Part shown: one piece after another, positions 23,812 to 32,803 of the stretch
Position numbering within the stretch: position 1 is the stretch's first letter
Layout of the letters: the number at the start of each line of letters is the position of its first letter
The notes under the pieces: model-generated
Told to the model about the DNA's origin: nothing
The model's database searches: none
What the model saw: only the letters and a program-made list of their open reading frames with translations
Made by a program: the position numbers and the translations under genes
DNA from: Candidatus Latescibacterota bacterium
GTDB lineage: Bacteria; Latescibacterota; UBA2968; UBA8231
DNA: 64,000 nucleotides
Assembly: GCA_007571365.1 (NCBI GenBank)
Contig: RKRN01000055.1
Span: forward strand, 28,554 to 92,553
Direction: 5' to 3'

Positions 23812-24590
23812 ACATTCTCTTCGTCGCCGATATCTTTGCTCAGCCGGGCCGCCGGGTCGCCGCAGCCGTAATTCCCAAATTAGTGAAACAGCGCGAAGTC
23901 TCTCTGGTAATCGCCAACGGCGAAAATGCCGCCGGAGGGTTTGGCCTCACCGACCGCATCGTGCATAAGCTGCACAGCTATGGTGTCGACGTCATCACCA
24001 GCGGCAACCACGTCTGGGACCGCCGCGAGTTCATCCCGTACCTAGACCAATACGACCGCGTCCTGCGCCCCTTCAACTATCCCAAAGACGCGCCCGGCAT
24101 CGGGGTGACTGTAGTCGCCGGACGCGGCTATCCCTCCGTGGCGGTGCTCTGCCTCCAAGGGCGCACCGGGATGCCCACTATTGACTGCCCCTTCCGCACA
24201 GGCCGCGCCGAGGTCGAGCGCTTGCGCACAGAGACGCCCTTAGTCTTCGTGGATTTCCACGCCGAATCTACGGCTGAGAAAATGGCTATGGGCTTCCACC
24301 TCGACGGCTTAGCCACTGCCGTCATCGGCACTCACACCCACGTGCAAACCGCAGATGAGCGCATCTTGCCCCAAGGCACGGCGTACCTAACCGACGCCGG
24401 CATGACCGGCATCCGCGAATCCGTGATTGGCGTCCGTCCCGAAATAGCCATCCAACGGTTCCTCACCCAAGTACCCACCCGTTTCAAGCCCGCCGACGGC
24501 CAAGCAGTCCTCTGCGGCGCACTAGTCGAGGCCGACGAGGCAAGCGGCCGGGCCACCCGGATCGAGCGGTTGCAGCTAGCCGAGCCTTGA
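23808..24590 (+). CDS. YmdB-family metallophosphoesterase
   Basis: This 260-residue protein belongs to the TIGR00282/YmdB family, which hydrolyses 2',3'-cyclic nucleotides and is tied to RNA turnover. It starts MNILFVADIFAQPGRR with the first metal Asp. It continues with IANGENAAGGFG, ITSGNHVWDRRE (the GNH signature), VDFHAESTAEKMAMG and GTHTHVQTADERILP, giving the full di-metal set. It begins with GTG overlapping the rny stop by four bases, so both are translated together. This agrees with the joint role of RNase Y and YmdB in mRNA decay control in Bacillus. Confidence 0.92.
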   Translation: MNILFVADIFAQPGRRVAAAVIPKLVKQREVSLVIANGENAAGGFGLTDRIVHKLHSYGVDVITSGNHVWDRREFIPYLDQYDRVLRPFNYPKDAPGIGVTVVAGRGYPSVAVLCLQGRTGMPTIDCPFRTGRAEVERLRTETPLVFVDFHAESTAEKMAMGFHLDGLATAVIGTHTHVQTADERILPQGTAYLTDAGMTGIRESVIGVRPEIAIQRFLTQVPTRFKPADGQAVLCGALVEADEASGRATRIERLQLAEP

Positions 24591-24600
24591 CCGCACGTGA

Positions 24601-24664
24601 ATTAGGAATTAAAAATTAGAAATTGGGTGCGACGAGCACACACTAATTTTCAATTCCTACTAAT
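24601..24664. repeat. Inverted repeat between ymdB-like gene and xseA
   Basis: A left arm (24601-24619, ATTAGGAATTAAAAATTAG) pairs with a right arm (24642-24664) whose reverse complement reads ATTAGTAGGAATTGAAAATTAG, apart from a two-base insert and a few mismatches. A GC-rich loop of about 20 bases separates them. The AT-rich block stands out sharply from its GC-rich neighbours. No T run follows, so a normal terminator is unlikely. Confidence 0.6.
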
Positions 24665-24683
24665 GGATTAACCCGGAGCACCT

Positions 24684-25928
24684 ATGTCCTTTCGAGAGCC
24701 GGTCTTCTGGGCCGATGCCGAAGACGCTACTCACTCGCCTTACTCGGTCTCCGAAATCACCAGCCAAGTCAAGGGGCTGCTCGAAGAGAGCCTGCCCAAG
24801 TGCTGGGTCGAGGGCGAGATCTCTCAGTACACCCACCATAGCTCCGGCCACCGCTATTTCACGCTCAAAGACAATGCGAGCCAGCTAAGCGCGGTGATGT
24901 TCAAGTGGCAGGCCGGCTCGCTCTCCTTCAGCCCCCAACAGGGCATGCAAGTACAGGTGTACGGCTATATCTCCGTCTTCGAGCGCGCCGGGAAGTACCA
25001 ACTCTATGCCGAGCAGATCAAACCTGCTGGCGTCGGTGAACTGGCCATTGCCTTTGAACAGCTCAAAAACCGCCTAGAGGCCGAAGGGCTTTTCGCCGCA
25101 AGCCGCAAGCGCCCTCTGCCTCCGTATCCCCGCAAAATCGGCGTAGTAACCTCGCCGACCGGCGCGGCCATCCGCGACATCATCCAAATCCTCGACCGGC
25201 GCGCCCCGGACATCGAGATCGTCCTTTGCCCCGCTCGGGTTCAAGGCGAGGGGGCCGCCGCTGAGATCGCCGCCGCCATCGCCAGCTTGAATCAGCTAGG
25301 CGACATCGACATCTTGATTGTCGGCCGCGGCGGTGGTGCCCCCGAAGATCTCTGGCCCTTCAACGACGAATCTGTCGCCCGGGCTATCTACCAGTCGCTT
25401 CAACCTGTCATCTGTGCTGTCGGCCACGAGATCGATTACACCATCGCCGACTACGTGGCCGACTACCGCGCTCCGACTCCCTCGGCCGCCGCCGAAATAG
25501 TCGCCCGCGAACGCAGTGCTCTGCGCGAGCGCGTCGCCGAGCAACAAGGCCGCTTGTTCGCGGAAATGGAGCGCTATTTCAGTTCCTTAGGGGAGCGGGT
25601 GCGCCACTGCGACCCGAGCCGCCTGCGCGCCCGCCTCGACGATCGCTTGCAGCAGCAAAGCCTATACCTCGACGAGCGGCGCCAAGCCCTTTATACCGCT
25701 TTCGATTGGTTTTTGCACACTCGGGTCGAGGCCCTAGCCACCGCGACCACCCGCCTCGACGACCTCAGCCCGCTTACGAGCCTAGCGCGCGGTTTTGCTC
25801 TAGTGGAACGCGTCGCCAATAAACGCCTCGTCCGCGACGGCAACGAGCTTCAGCCGGGCGACAAACTGCAACTGCGCTTTCGCCGCGGCGGTGCTATCTG
25901 CCGCGTGGAGGAGAAACTCAATGAGTGA
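24684..25928 (+). CDS. xseA: Exodeoxyribonuclease VII large subunit
   Basis: XseA is the catalytic subunit of exonuclease VII, which degrades single-stranded DNA from both ends. The protein is 414 residues. It has an N-terminal OB fold (about 20-120, YSVSEITSQVKGLLEE, WVEGEISQYTHHSSGHRYFT, LKD) and the catalytic domain from about residue 135 (YPRKIGVVTSPTGAAIRDI, VGRGGGAPEDLWPFNDE, VGHEIDYTIADYVADYRAPTPS). A coiled coil follows, and the C-terminal LSPLTSLARGFAL motif is typical. Its end overlaps the xseB start (ATGAGTGA). Confidence 0.96.
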   Translation: MSFREPVFWADAEDATHSPYSVSEITSQVKGLLEESLPKCWVEGEISQYTHHSSGHRYFTLKDNASQLSAVMFKWQAGSLSFSPQQGMQVQVYGYISVFERAGKYQLYAEQIKPAGVGELAIAFEQLKNRLEAEGLFAASRKRPLPPYPRKIGVVTSPTGAAIRDIIQILDRRAPDIEIVLCPARVQGEGAAAEIAAAIASLNQLGDIDILIVGRGGGAPEDLWPFNDESVARAIYQSLQPVICAVGHEIDYTIADYVADYRAPTPSAAAEIVARERSALRERVAEQQGRLFAEMERYFSSLGERVRHCDPSRLRARLDDRLQQQSLYLDERRQALYTAFDWFLHTRVEALATATTRLDDLSPLTSLARGFALVERVANKRLVRDGNELQPGDKLQLRFRRGGAICRVEEKLNE

Positions 25929-26151
25929 ATCTTTTGAAGAAGCCCTAGCCGTACTAGAAGAGAGCGTTCAGCACCTCGAAGCAGGCGACCTCAAGCTCGA
26001 AGAGGCCCTCGAAGTATTTGAAAAAGGCGTTGCCGCCTCGCGCATCTGCGGCCAGTGGCTCGACCAGACCCGCGAGCGCGTCCAAGTCCTCACCGCCGAT
26101 GCTGAGGGCCAATTCCGCCTCTCTTTTCTGGACGCCGAAGACGACCAATAG
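25921..26151 (+). CDS. xseB: Exodeoxyribonuclease VII small subunit
   Basis: This 76-residue protein starts at the ATG inside the end of xseA (MSESFEEALAVLEESVQHLE). The family pattern FEEAL..LE..V..LE.GDL.LEEAL..FE.G is complete, followed by a helix with LD.. and a short acidic tail. It binds the XseA coiled coil to give active exonuclease VII. An ATG 30 bases upstream in the same frame lies deep in xseA and is not needed. Confidence 0.95.
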   Translation: MSESFEEALAVLEESVQHLEAGDLKLEEALEVFEKGVAASRICGQWLDQTRERVQVLTADAEGQFRLSFLDAEDDQ

Positions 26152-26172
26152 CTCCCCTTCGGCCCCGGCCCG

Positions 26173-27864
26173 ATGTTGACTCGCCTCTACATCAAGGACT
26201 TTGCCCTTATCGAAGAAGCGGTGATCGAATTTGGCCCCGGCCTCAACGTCATCACTGGGGAAACCGGGGCCGGTAAGTCCATCCTCATCGGCGCTCTCAA
26301 TTCTATCCTCGGTGGCCCCGCCAACGCCGACCTAGTGCGCAAAGGGGCCAACTCGTGTGCGGTGGAGGGCTTTTTTGAGTTAGACGACCAAGGCCAAATC
26401 GTACGCTTGGCCGAGCTGGGCGTTCTTTTGGAGGAGGGCCAACTCATCCTCCGTCGCGAAATCCGCGGCCAAGGCCGCTCGCGAGCCTTTGTCAACGGCC
26501 GAGGTCAGCCCATCAAGCAGCTAAAGCAAATCGGCGCGATCTTGATTGACCTGCACGGCCAACACCAACACCAATCGCTACTTGACCCCAAGCTCCACGC
26601 CCGCTTTCTCGACGCATTTGCCGGTCTCGACGACCAGCGTCGCCTCGTGGGCCAGCACTGGCGCAGTTACCGGGATAGCGTGGCCCGCCTCAACCGGCTG
26701 TGCGCCGAGCGCGACGCACTCGCAGCCGAAGACGAGTCGTGCGCCTTGCAGCTAGCAGAGATTCGCCGCCTCACTCCCCGACCGGGCGAAGAGGCCGAAT
26801 TGGAACGCGAGTTGCAAGTCCTCGACAACGCTGACACGCTATCCCAAGGCGGCCTCCAGCTCTACGACTTGCTCTATCAGCGCGACGGCGCGGTTTGCGA
26901 GGTACTCGGCCAAATTCGTCGTCAGCTCGACCGACTCTGCGAAATCGATCCTGCACTTGGTCTTCAAGCTGCGGCCTTAGAGGAGCTGATCTACGAGGTC
27001 GAAGACCTAGCCGGCCAGTTCCGCGACTACGCCCGCGGAATCGAGGTGCGCCCCGGGCGCGCCGACGAATTGCGCGAGCGCCGCGATGGCCTGCGCGCCT
27101 TAAAAAAGAAATACGGCGGAACCCTCAACGCCGTATTAGACCACGCCCGCGAGCTTGAAGCGCGTGAAGATCGCGCTGATCGCCTCCGCTTTGAGTTGGC
27201 CCAAGCGGCTGACCGCCGCGATCAAGCACTCGCCGAATTTGCCTCCTGTTGCCTCACCCTTTCTGCAGCGCGCCAGCAGGCCAGCACCACCTTGTCGCGG
27301 TCGCTAGTCGCTGCTCTCGGGGAATTGGGCATGGCCAAGGCCCAGTTTTACATCGAACTGGCAACCACCGAAGACCCGGAGGGAGCGGTTGAGCGCGATG
27401 GGCGGCACTACGCGGCCGGTGAGCACGGCATGGAGCACATTGCCTTCCACATTTCCGCCAATGCCGGCCAACCACCGCGACCCCTAGCGCACATTGCCTC
27501 GGGCGGGGAAATTTCGCGCGTGATGCTGGCTCTAAAGGAAGCGGGCGCCGGGCGCGACTTCGTTTCAACCTTGGTCTTCGACGAAATCGACGCGGGAATC
27601 TCGGGGCGCATCGCCGCCGCCGTTGGCCGCAAGCTACAGGCCCTCGCCGCGGCGCACCAAACCATCGCCATCACCCACCTGCCACAGATTGCCAGCCTCG
27701 CCGACCAGCACTTTTCAGTGCGCAAGCAGCAGCAGCAACAGCGGACCACCACCGAGGTTGTACTGCTCGACGCGACGGCTCGCGCCGAGGAAATTGCCTA
27801 TCTGTTGGCCGGCGAGACCATTTCAGACACAGCGCGCCAACACGCCCGCGAAATGCTGCAATAG
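26173..27864 (+). CDS. recN: DNA repair protein RecN
   Basis: RecN is an SMC-like ATPase used in double-strand break repair. The protein is 563 residues. It starts MLTRLYIKDFALIEEAVIEF, with Walker A GETGAGKSIL near residue 31, a Q-loop region with DLHGQHQHQSLLDP, two coiled-coil arms in the middle, the signature HIASGGEISRVMLALK and Walker B TLVFDEIDAGISG. The C-terminal QTIAITHLPQIASLADQHF holds the switch histidine. It follows xseB by 21 bases in the same block of DNA-repair genes. Confidence 0.96.
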   Translation: MLTRLYIKDFALIEEAVIEFGPGLNVITGETGAGKSILIGALNSILGGPANADLVRKGANSCAVEGFFELDDQGQIVRLAELGVLLEEGQLILRREIRGQGRSRAFVNGRGQPIKQLKQIGAILIDLHGQHQHQSLLDPKLHARFLDAFAGLDDQRRLVGQHWRSYRDSVARLNRLCAERDALAAEDESCALQLAEIRRLTPRPGEEAELERELQVLDNADTLSQGGLQLYDLLYQRDGAVCEVLGQIRRQLDRLCEIDPALGLQAAALEELIYEVEDLAGQFRDYARGIEVRPGRADELRERRDGLRALKKKYGGTLNAVLDHARELEAREDRADRLRFELAQAADRRDQALAEFASCCLTLSAARQQASTTLSRSLVAALGELGMAKAQFYIELATTEDPEGAVERDGRHYAAGEHGMEHIAFHISANAGQPPRPLAHIASGGEISRVMLALKEAGAGRDFVSTLVFDEIDAGISGRIAAAVGRKLQALAAAHQTIAITHLPQIASLADQHFSVRKQQQQQRTTTEVVLLDATARAEEIAYLLAGETISDTARQHAREMLQ

Positions 27865-27871
27865 CTCGACC

Positions 27872-28405
27872 ATGTTGGCCAATTTCCTCAGCGTCCTGCG
27901 GGTCCTGCTCATTCCCTTCCTGCTCTACTTCATCGCCCGAGAGGACCAACTCCAAGCCGTGCTCCTGCTGCTCCTCGCTGGGGCCACGGACATCGGCGAC
28001 GGCTGGGTGGCGCGGCGCTACAGCCAAGTCTCCCGCCTCGGCAAGGTACTCGACCCACTGGCCGATAAAATTTTCCTCGCTTTTCTACTCGGTGGGCTAG
28101 TTTTCTGGCGCGATTTGCCGCTATGGCTTTTGGCGATGCTCTTTGCCCGCGATATGGTGATCGTATCGGTGGGGGGATTGCTTTTGCGTTCACAGGGGCT
28201 AGTCATTGCCGCCAACCGCTGGGGCAAGTACACAACCGTCTGCATGGTGCTCACGGCCCTCAGCTACGTCCTCGAGGCCCCGGCTAGCTTACGCACCGGG
28301 CTAAGCCTAGCGGCAGCGGCCTTGGTCGTCGTCTCCAGCTTGAGCTACGCCCAGTTCGCGCTGAGGCTCTTGCGACAAGGCCGAACTGAAGGTCAGTTGG
28401 GCTGA
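27872..28405 (+). CDS. CDP-alcohol phosphatidyltransferase (PgsA-like)
   Basis: This 177-residue integral membrane enzyme has the complete CDP-alcohol transferase motif in TDIGDGWVARRY...GKVLDPLADK: Asp40, Asp43-Gly44, Ala47-Arg48, Gly57, Asp61, Asp65. It probably makes phosphatidylglycerophosphate from CDP-diacylglycerol and glycerol-3-phosphate, the usual role of small family members that start MLANFLSVLRVLLIP, but other alcohol acceptors are possible. About five membrane helices are visible. The start is the ATG at 27872, eight bases after recN; a longer open frame overlapping recN is not supported. No Shine-Dalgarno is evident. Confidence 0.88.
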   Translation: MLANFLSVLRVLLIPFLLYFIAREDQLQAVLLLLLAGATDIGDGWVARRYSQVSRLGKVLDPLADKIFLAFLLGGLVFWRDLPLWLLAMLFARDMVIVSVGGLLLRSQGLVIAANRWGKYTTVCMVLTALSYVLEAPASLRTGLSLAAAALVVVSSLSYAQFALRLLRQGRTEGQLG

Positions 28406-28542
28406 ATCAGGCGATACCAGCGCAAATAGGCCTCGTCGAGGCGGCGGCGACGGGCGTATAGGCCGATCATTTCTATCACTTTGAGCCGCAAGGCCAACTT
28501 GTGCAGATCGACTTTGCCCACCTGACGCTCTGCGCGTTTCAC
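28393..28542 (-). CDS. Small basic protein coupled to the peptidase/barrel gene
   Basis: This 49-residue open frame starts with GTG inside the TGA stop of the 1149-residue gene (GTGA, 28539-28542). It reads MKRAERQVGKVDLHKLALRL, then KVIEMIGLYARRRRLDEAYL and RWYRLIQPN. It is very basic and predicted helical, with a clear amphipathic middle. The stop-start overlap argues for translational coupling, and codon choice resembles the neighbours. It runs 13 bases into the 3' end of the convergent pgsA-like gene. I recognise no family. It is short enough to be missed by most gene callers and could still be chance. Confidence 0.5.
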   Translation of the reverse strand: MKRAERQVGKVDLHKLALRLKVIEMIGLYARRRRLDEAYLRWYRLIQPN

Positions 28543-31500
28543 AGCCCGAACCCAAAGTAGAAGCGCCACTTGTCAATCTCGCTCAGGCCGCCTTCGGAGT
28601 CCCGCACGGTCAGATAGCAGTCCTGCTCGGTCGGGTTGCATTCGGATTCCCCCCAACCGCCATTGGACGATCTCTTGAACCACTGCACCCGGGACGATGA
28701 GAGCGGACGCGCCACTTGCAGATAGGCAAACATCGGGATGCGGTAAAAAGTAAAAAGCTGTAGCCGCAACTGGCCGCCCACGTCGGTCAGGAATTGGTCG
28801 GTATTGGGCCAAGACCGCCATCGCTTTCCCGACCAGAAGTCAATGTCCTCAAAGCGCGAGAAATTGCCCACCACCCCGGCTTCGGCGAATAGCTCGGCGT
28901 AGAGCTTGGAAAAGTTGAAGTTGATAAAGCGGCTGCTGATGCGCTTGAGCACCGGAAACTCGTAGCCGACGCGGGCGTAGAGCAACTTGGTGCCAGAATC
29001 AGTGAAGTAGGGATAGCCGCTGAGGAAGTCGCGCCCGCCGACATAGTAGCGCAGGGGCCAGTAGAAGCGGCCTTCGAGAAACCCGCCATCTTCGATAAAG
29101 CGGGGCTTGAGGCGGACGTTTTTGTACGCGCCAATAAGATTGATGTTGAGCGAGTTGTTGAAGGGCAACCTGACCCGCTCGTTGTACGCGGCTATGTATT
29201 CGTTGGCCCGCATACGACGCTCGACGCCGACGAACTGATCGCGGGGGACTCCATCGGTGGATATTTGCTCGGTCAGCGAATCGGCTACCGTCGGCATTAA
29301 ATAGCGATAGACTAAAGCCAAGGCGCGGCCCGACGGACTGATCAAGCGGTCGGCCGTGGGGTTGATCTTCTGGTAGCGCCAAGCCATGCTGAGAGTGTGT
29401 GTGCGAAAGAAGCTGAGATCGCCGTAGAAGGTCAGCGGATCTTCGCTGTCAACCAACAGGGTATCTTGGGTCAAAAGCGACGGATCTAAGGAGGCTGATA
29501 TATCGACGCCGTCTTGTTCCAAATAGATCTGGTTCTGGCTGCGAAAGCGTCGTAAGGTCCAGCCCTCGGCGTAGTCGCGCCATATATAGAGGGCGTTCAA
29601 CTCGGTTCGCCGAGTCAGCGGCACATCGACGCCCACGGCCAGTTGCCCCAAGGATGTCTTGAACAAATCTTCGCGGCTCGTGCTCTGATAGATGTATTGG
29701 CGGACGTTCGGGATGAGCAGGCTGGTGACCGAATCGACGGGCACCGGATAGATATTGTCCACGTCGAGCGTATCGGGCGCGATCTGGCGATCTTTGATCA
29801 GGTTGTCGATCTCGCGCCGGCGGCCCGCGATGTAAAACGAGGGGTTGAAGGTCCGATTATTGCCCACCTGTGGCCGGAGTCGGCGCTCGTAGAAAAAGCC
29901 GACATCCGTATTGAGGTCTGTGGCATTGCGCATGTTCTTGCCGGCAATGCCCCAAGCCGTCAGTTCCTGCCCACCAAGCATGTCGCCGGTGGAAAACTGC
30001 AAGCCGCCGCTGGCCTGATTGAGGCCAAAAGTGTTGCCGACATACGTAGGGCCGACCTGTAGAATCGGGATGTAGCGCAAGACGTTGCGCCCCCGGTACG
30101 GCGCGACTTGGTACTGATCGGCGAGCTTGGGGCCGTCGAAAATGGAGCGATAGTCGCGCATCGCCACCGGCTCAAAGCGTGCGTCGCGCTCGAATTCGCC
30201 CATCTCAAAACTATAGAGGCTATAGTCGTTGGAGTGGTAACCACTGTATACCACGCGCTCGTCGTCGGCTACGGTCGGCACGAAAGCTCCGCCAATGACG
30301 TTGGTTAGCTGTTCGACTTGGTCGTTTTCCAAGCGGTAGCGGTAGATGTTGAAAATGCCACTCTGGTCCGACGAAAACACAAAACCTGAGCCATCGGGCA
30401 GCCAGTACGGATCGCGCTCGTCGGCCGGCGAGGCTACGACCGCGCGAAACCCCGACGAGTCGGGATGGGCGAAGGCAACCGTATCGGGAAAGACGTCGAT
30501 GGTTTTCTCTTCGTCTGCTTCGCCTTCTTCGTCTTCGCTCTTCTTTTCGGCCTTCGCAAAAACCTTGGGTCGCGGCGGACTATCGGCGCGGATCATCGCG
30601 ATGTCGCGGTCTTGGCCGCGGAACACGCTGAAGAGCAGCCACTCGCCATCGGGCGAAAAACGCGGTGCCATGTATTGGGTGGCGTCGTTGTTGTTGGTCA
30701 GATAGGCCAAGTCCGTGCCGTCGCGATCAATGAGGCCGAGGTTATTGGTCCCGTCCTTGTTGTGGACAAAGGCGATGCGCTGGCCATCGGGAGAGAACGA
30801 GGGGTCTTTGGCGCGCAGATTGGCGCTGATGCGGCGCTCCTGGTCCTCGGCCAAATTGTAGATATATAGATCGTTAAAACCGCCCTTGTTGCGGACAAAG
30901 ACAATCTCCTCCCCGTCGGGCGACCAGCCAATCCGCGTATCAATCCAGCCTTTGAGCTCGGTCTTTTCGTGCGTCTTGAAATCGTAGATCTTGAGCACCG
31001 TGAGCGCGTAATCCTGCTGCTCGCTGGTCAGGTACGCCAGTTTTTTGCCGTCCGGCGACAGCACGGGATGGTATTCAAGCACGCCCTCGTTGACCTGGTC
31101 CAGCGGCTCGCCCTGAAAGAAACCCTGGGCGCGGATCTCGGATTCGAGGCGACCGTAATTCTCGGCCAAGAAGGCGACCCAATCCGCGTAAAACTGATCC
31201 GCGGAAACGCCCAACACCCGGCGAATGGCCGGGTCGAAGCTCATTGAGCCGATCTGATGCGTCAGTTCATCGACCTTTTCGGCACCGTACTGTTCGTGGA
31301 TGTACACCATCATCGCGTAGCCCTGATTGTACACGAACTCGCCGTAGAACTTGCCCATGCGGTCCAAAACCGTCCCCATTTCCTCCCACGAGAGCAGATC
31401 GTCTTCGAGCACTGCCATCCGCAGCAACATGTCGCGGTGCGAATCCCAAGAGTCGTAGCCGAATTTGTGCGCCCCGTACTGGGCGATGCCCTCGGTCCAA

Positions 31501-31988
31501 CCGCGCGGGGCATTGAGATGGTACAGCGGAAATTGAAATGTAATGTCTGGATTGGAGTCGAAGCGCGAGACTGCAAGCAGGGCGAACTGGAAGGGCCACT
31601 TCTTGCGCGCCTTGTTGAGCGTAATGATGTGCGTCAATTCGTGCGTGACCACGTTTTTGATCCAATCGTGACTGCCGCGCAGTTCAAAATCGAGGCTGGT
31701 GGCCCAAATGGCCATGGTATTGCTGTAGTAATTGGCCCAACCATTGCCGAGCACGTCGGAGTTGTCGAAGACCATGACGTGGATGGTGCGGAAGTCGTCG
31801 TAGTAGTCGTAGGCCGCCGCGAGCGTGGGAAAGACCTCCTCGCAGGTTTCGGCTACTCGGCGTGCAGTACCCTCGGCCCCGCGTGCGAAATGGACCCGGA
31901 AGTGATCGGTGACGATGGTTTGTATCTGGGCTTGGGCTGCTCCGGCGAGGAACAGCGCGGCCATGGCGGAAAAAATCGCTCGACGCAA
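28539..31988 (-). CDS. Zinc peptidase / TolB-like propeller / outer-membrane barrel fusion
   Basis: This 1149-residue exported protein starts at TTG 31988 with GGGA nearby, or at ATG 31964. The signal peptide ends AGAAQA. Residues about 22-270 look like a peptidase-MA-type zinc metallopeptidase: VVTHELTHIITL gives the HEXXH site (His116, Glu117, His120), and WTEGIAQYGAH supplies a third ligand (Glu166). Residues about 285-610 hold PD40/TolB-like propeller blades (LSPDGKKLAY, WSPDGEEIVF, FSPDGQRIAF, FSPDGEWLLF, WLPDGSGFVF). The rest (about 650-1149) is a beta-rich barrel of Omp85/D15 type ending FYFGFGL. It probably sits in the outer membrane with a periplasmic or surface peptidase. The substrate is unknown. 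Confidence 0.85.
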   Translation of the reverse strand: MRRAIFSAMAALFLAGAAQAQIQTIVTDHFRVHFARGAEGTARRVAETCEEVFPTLAAAYDYYDDFRTIHVMVFDNSDVLGNGWANYYSNTMAIWATSLDFELRGSHDWIKNVVTHELTHIITLNKARKKWPFQFALLAVSRFDSNPDITFQFPLYHLNAPRGWTEGIAQYGAHKFGYDSWDSHRDMLLRMAVLEDDLLSWEEMGTVLDRMGKFYGEFVYNQGYAMMVYIHEQYGAEKVDELTHQIGSMSFDPAIRRVLGVSADQFYADWVAFLAENYGRLESEIRAQGFFQGEPLDQVNEGVLEYHPVLSPDGKKLAYLTSEQQDYALTVLKIYDFKTHEKTELKGWIDTRIGWSPDGEEIVFVRNKGGFNDLYIYNLAEDQERRISANLRAKDPSFSPDGQRIAFVHNKDGTNNLGLIDRDGTDLAYLTNNNDATQYMAPRFSPDGEWLLFSVFRGQDRDIAMIRADSPPRPKVFAKAEKKSEDEEGEADEEKTIDVFPDTVAFAHPDSSGFRAVVASPADERDPYWLPDGSGFVFSSDQSGIFNIYRYRLENDQVEQLTNVIGGAFVPTVADDERVVYSGYHSNDYSLYSFEMGEFERDARFEPVAMRDYRSIFDGPKLADQYQVAPYRGRNVLRYIPILQVGPTYVGNTFGLNQASGGLQFSTGDMLGGQELTAWGIAGKNMRNATDLNTDVGFFYERRLRPQVGNNRTFNPSFYIAGRRREIDNLIKDRQIAPDTLDVDNIYPVPVDSVTSLLIPNVRQYIYQSTSREDLFKTSLGQLAVGVDVPLTRRTELNALYIWRDYAEGWTLRRFRSQNQIYLEQDGVDISASLDPSLLTQDTLLVDSEDPLTFYGDLSFFRTHTLSMAWRYQKINPTADRLISPSGRALALVYRYLMPTVADSLTEQISTDGVPRDQFVGVERRMRANEYIAAYNERVRLPFNNSLNINLIGAYKNVRLKPRFIEDGGFLEGRFYWPLRYYVGGRDFLSGYPYFTDSGTKLLYARVGYEFPVLKRISSRFINFNFSKLYAELFAEAGVVGNFSRFEDIDFWSGKRWRSWPNTDQFLTDVGGQLRLQLFTFYRIPMFAYLQVARPLSSSRVQWFKRSSNGGWGESECNPTEQDCYLTVRDSEGGLSEIDKWRFYFGFGL

Positions 31989-32131
31989 CAGGCATCCCTT
32001 TCACAAAAAGGCGACCCGCAGCCAATTGCCGGTCGCTCCACAAGTTGTTAGGAAAATACTTGAGGCCGTGCCCCTCGTCAAACGGCACGGCACCGCTTTC
32101 ACGCGGCTTCACCGTTGATTATTATATCTGT

Positions 32132-32803
32132 ATGCACTACACCATTCATCCCACCGACGCCCTCGACCTGCCCGACGCCGATTGGGAGCGTCTCCAATGG
32201 CAAGCGGCCGAGACCCTAGAGATTACCCACTTTCCTTGGGATGATTCCGGCCACCGCCCCCGCACTCAGGTGCGCCTGCTCTACGACGAGCGGGCACTAT
32301 CCATTATCTTTCGCGTTGAAGATCGCTACGTCCGCGCTGTAGCCGAGTGTTTCCAAGATTCAGTCTGCACCGATTCTTGCGTCGAATTCTTCGTCGCACC
32401 TCTACCCGATTCGCCGGCTTACTTCAATTTCGAAGTCAACTGCGGCGGCACCATGCTCCTGCACCGCTGCCCTTCAGCCGCCGAGCGCGCCCAAGGCCGA
32501 GAAACTGAAAATGTCAGCGATGCCGACGGAGCCACCATCCGCATCGCCACCACGCTGCCCCGGATCGTCGAGCCTGAGCGCACTATCCCCACGACTTGGG
32601 CGGTCGAGTACCGCATCCCCCTTGCCCTCTTCGCCCAGTACTTCGGTGCCCAGACGCCCGTGTCCGGCACCCAGTGGAAGGGCAACTTCTATAAATGCGG
32701 CGACCGCACCTCTCACCCGCACTGGGGCACGTGGGCACCGGTAGATACGCCCAAGCCGAGCTTTCACCAACCCGACTTTTATCAGCCGCTCGTATTTGCC
32801 TAG
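32132..32803 (+). CDS. CBM9-like carbohydrate-binding protein
   Basis: This 223-residue protein has no signal peptide from the ATG at 32132. It has the family 9 carbohydrate-binding (DOMON-like) layout: an N-terminal strand with TLEITHFPWDDSGHRPRTQV, RLLYDERALSIIFRVEDRYV, DSCVEFFVAP, YFNFEVNCGGTMLL, a W.VEYRIPL strand and GTQWKGNFYKCGD near the end, then HPHWGTWAPVDTP and FHQPDFYQPL. These match CBM9-like proteins that accompany glycoside hydrolases. Its 3' end overlaps the convergent 606-residue gene by four bases. A longer upstream frame from 32045 has no homology and an unlikely N-terminus. Confidence 0.78.
   Translation: MHYTIHPTDALDLPDADWERLQWQAAETLEITHFPWDDSGHRPRTQVRLLYDERALSIIFRVEDRYVRAVAECFQDSVCTDSCVEFFVAPLPDSPAYFNFEVNCGGTMLLHRCPSAAERAQGRETENVSDADGATIRIATTLPRIVEPERTIPTTWAVEYRIPLALFAQYFGAQTPVSGTQWKGNFYKCGDRTSHPHWGTWAPVDTPKPSFHQPDFYQPLVFA

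Noticed and set aside
27623..27871. N-terminal extension of the pgsA-like gene overlapping recN
   Set aside because: The extension is a frame-shifted reading of recN with Arg/Ser/Pro-rich shadow composition; homology starts at the ATG at 27872.
31257..32051. Open frame of 264 codons on the plus strand
   Set aside because: It lies antisense to the peptidase/propeller/barrel gene, is rich in His and Arg from reverse-frame codons and has no recognisable domain.
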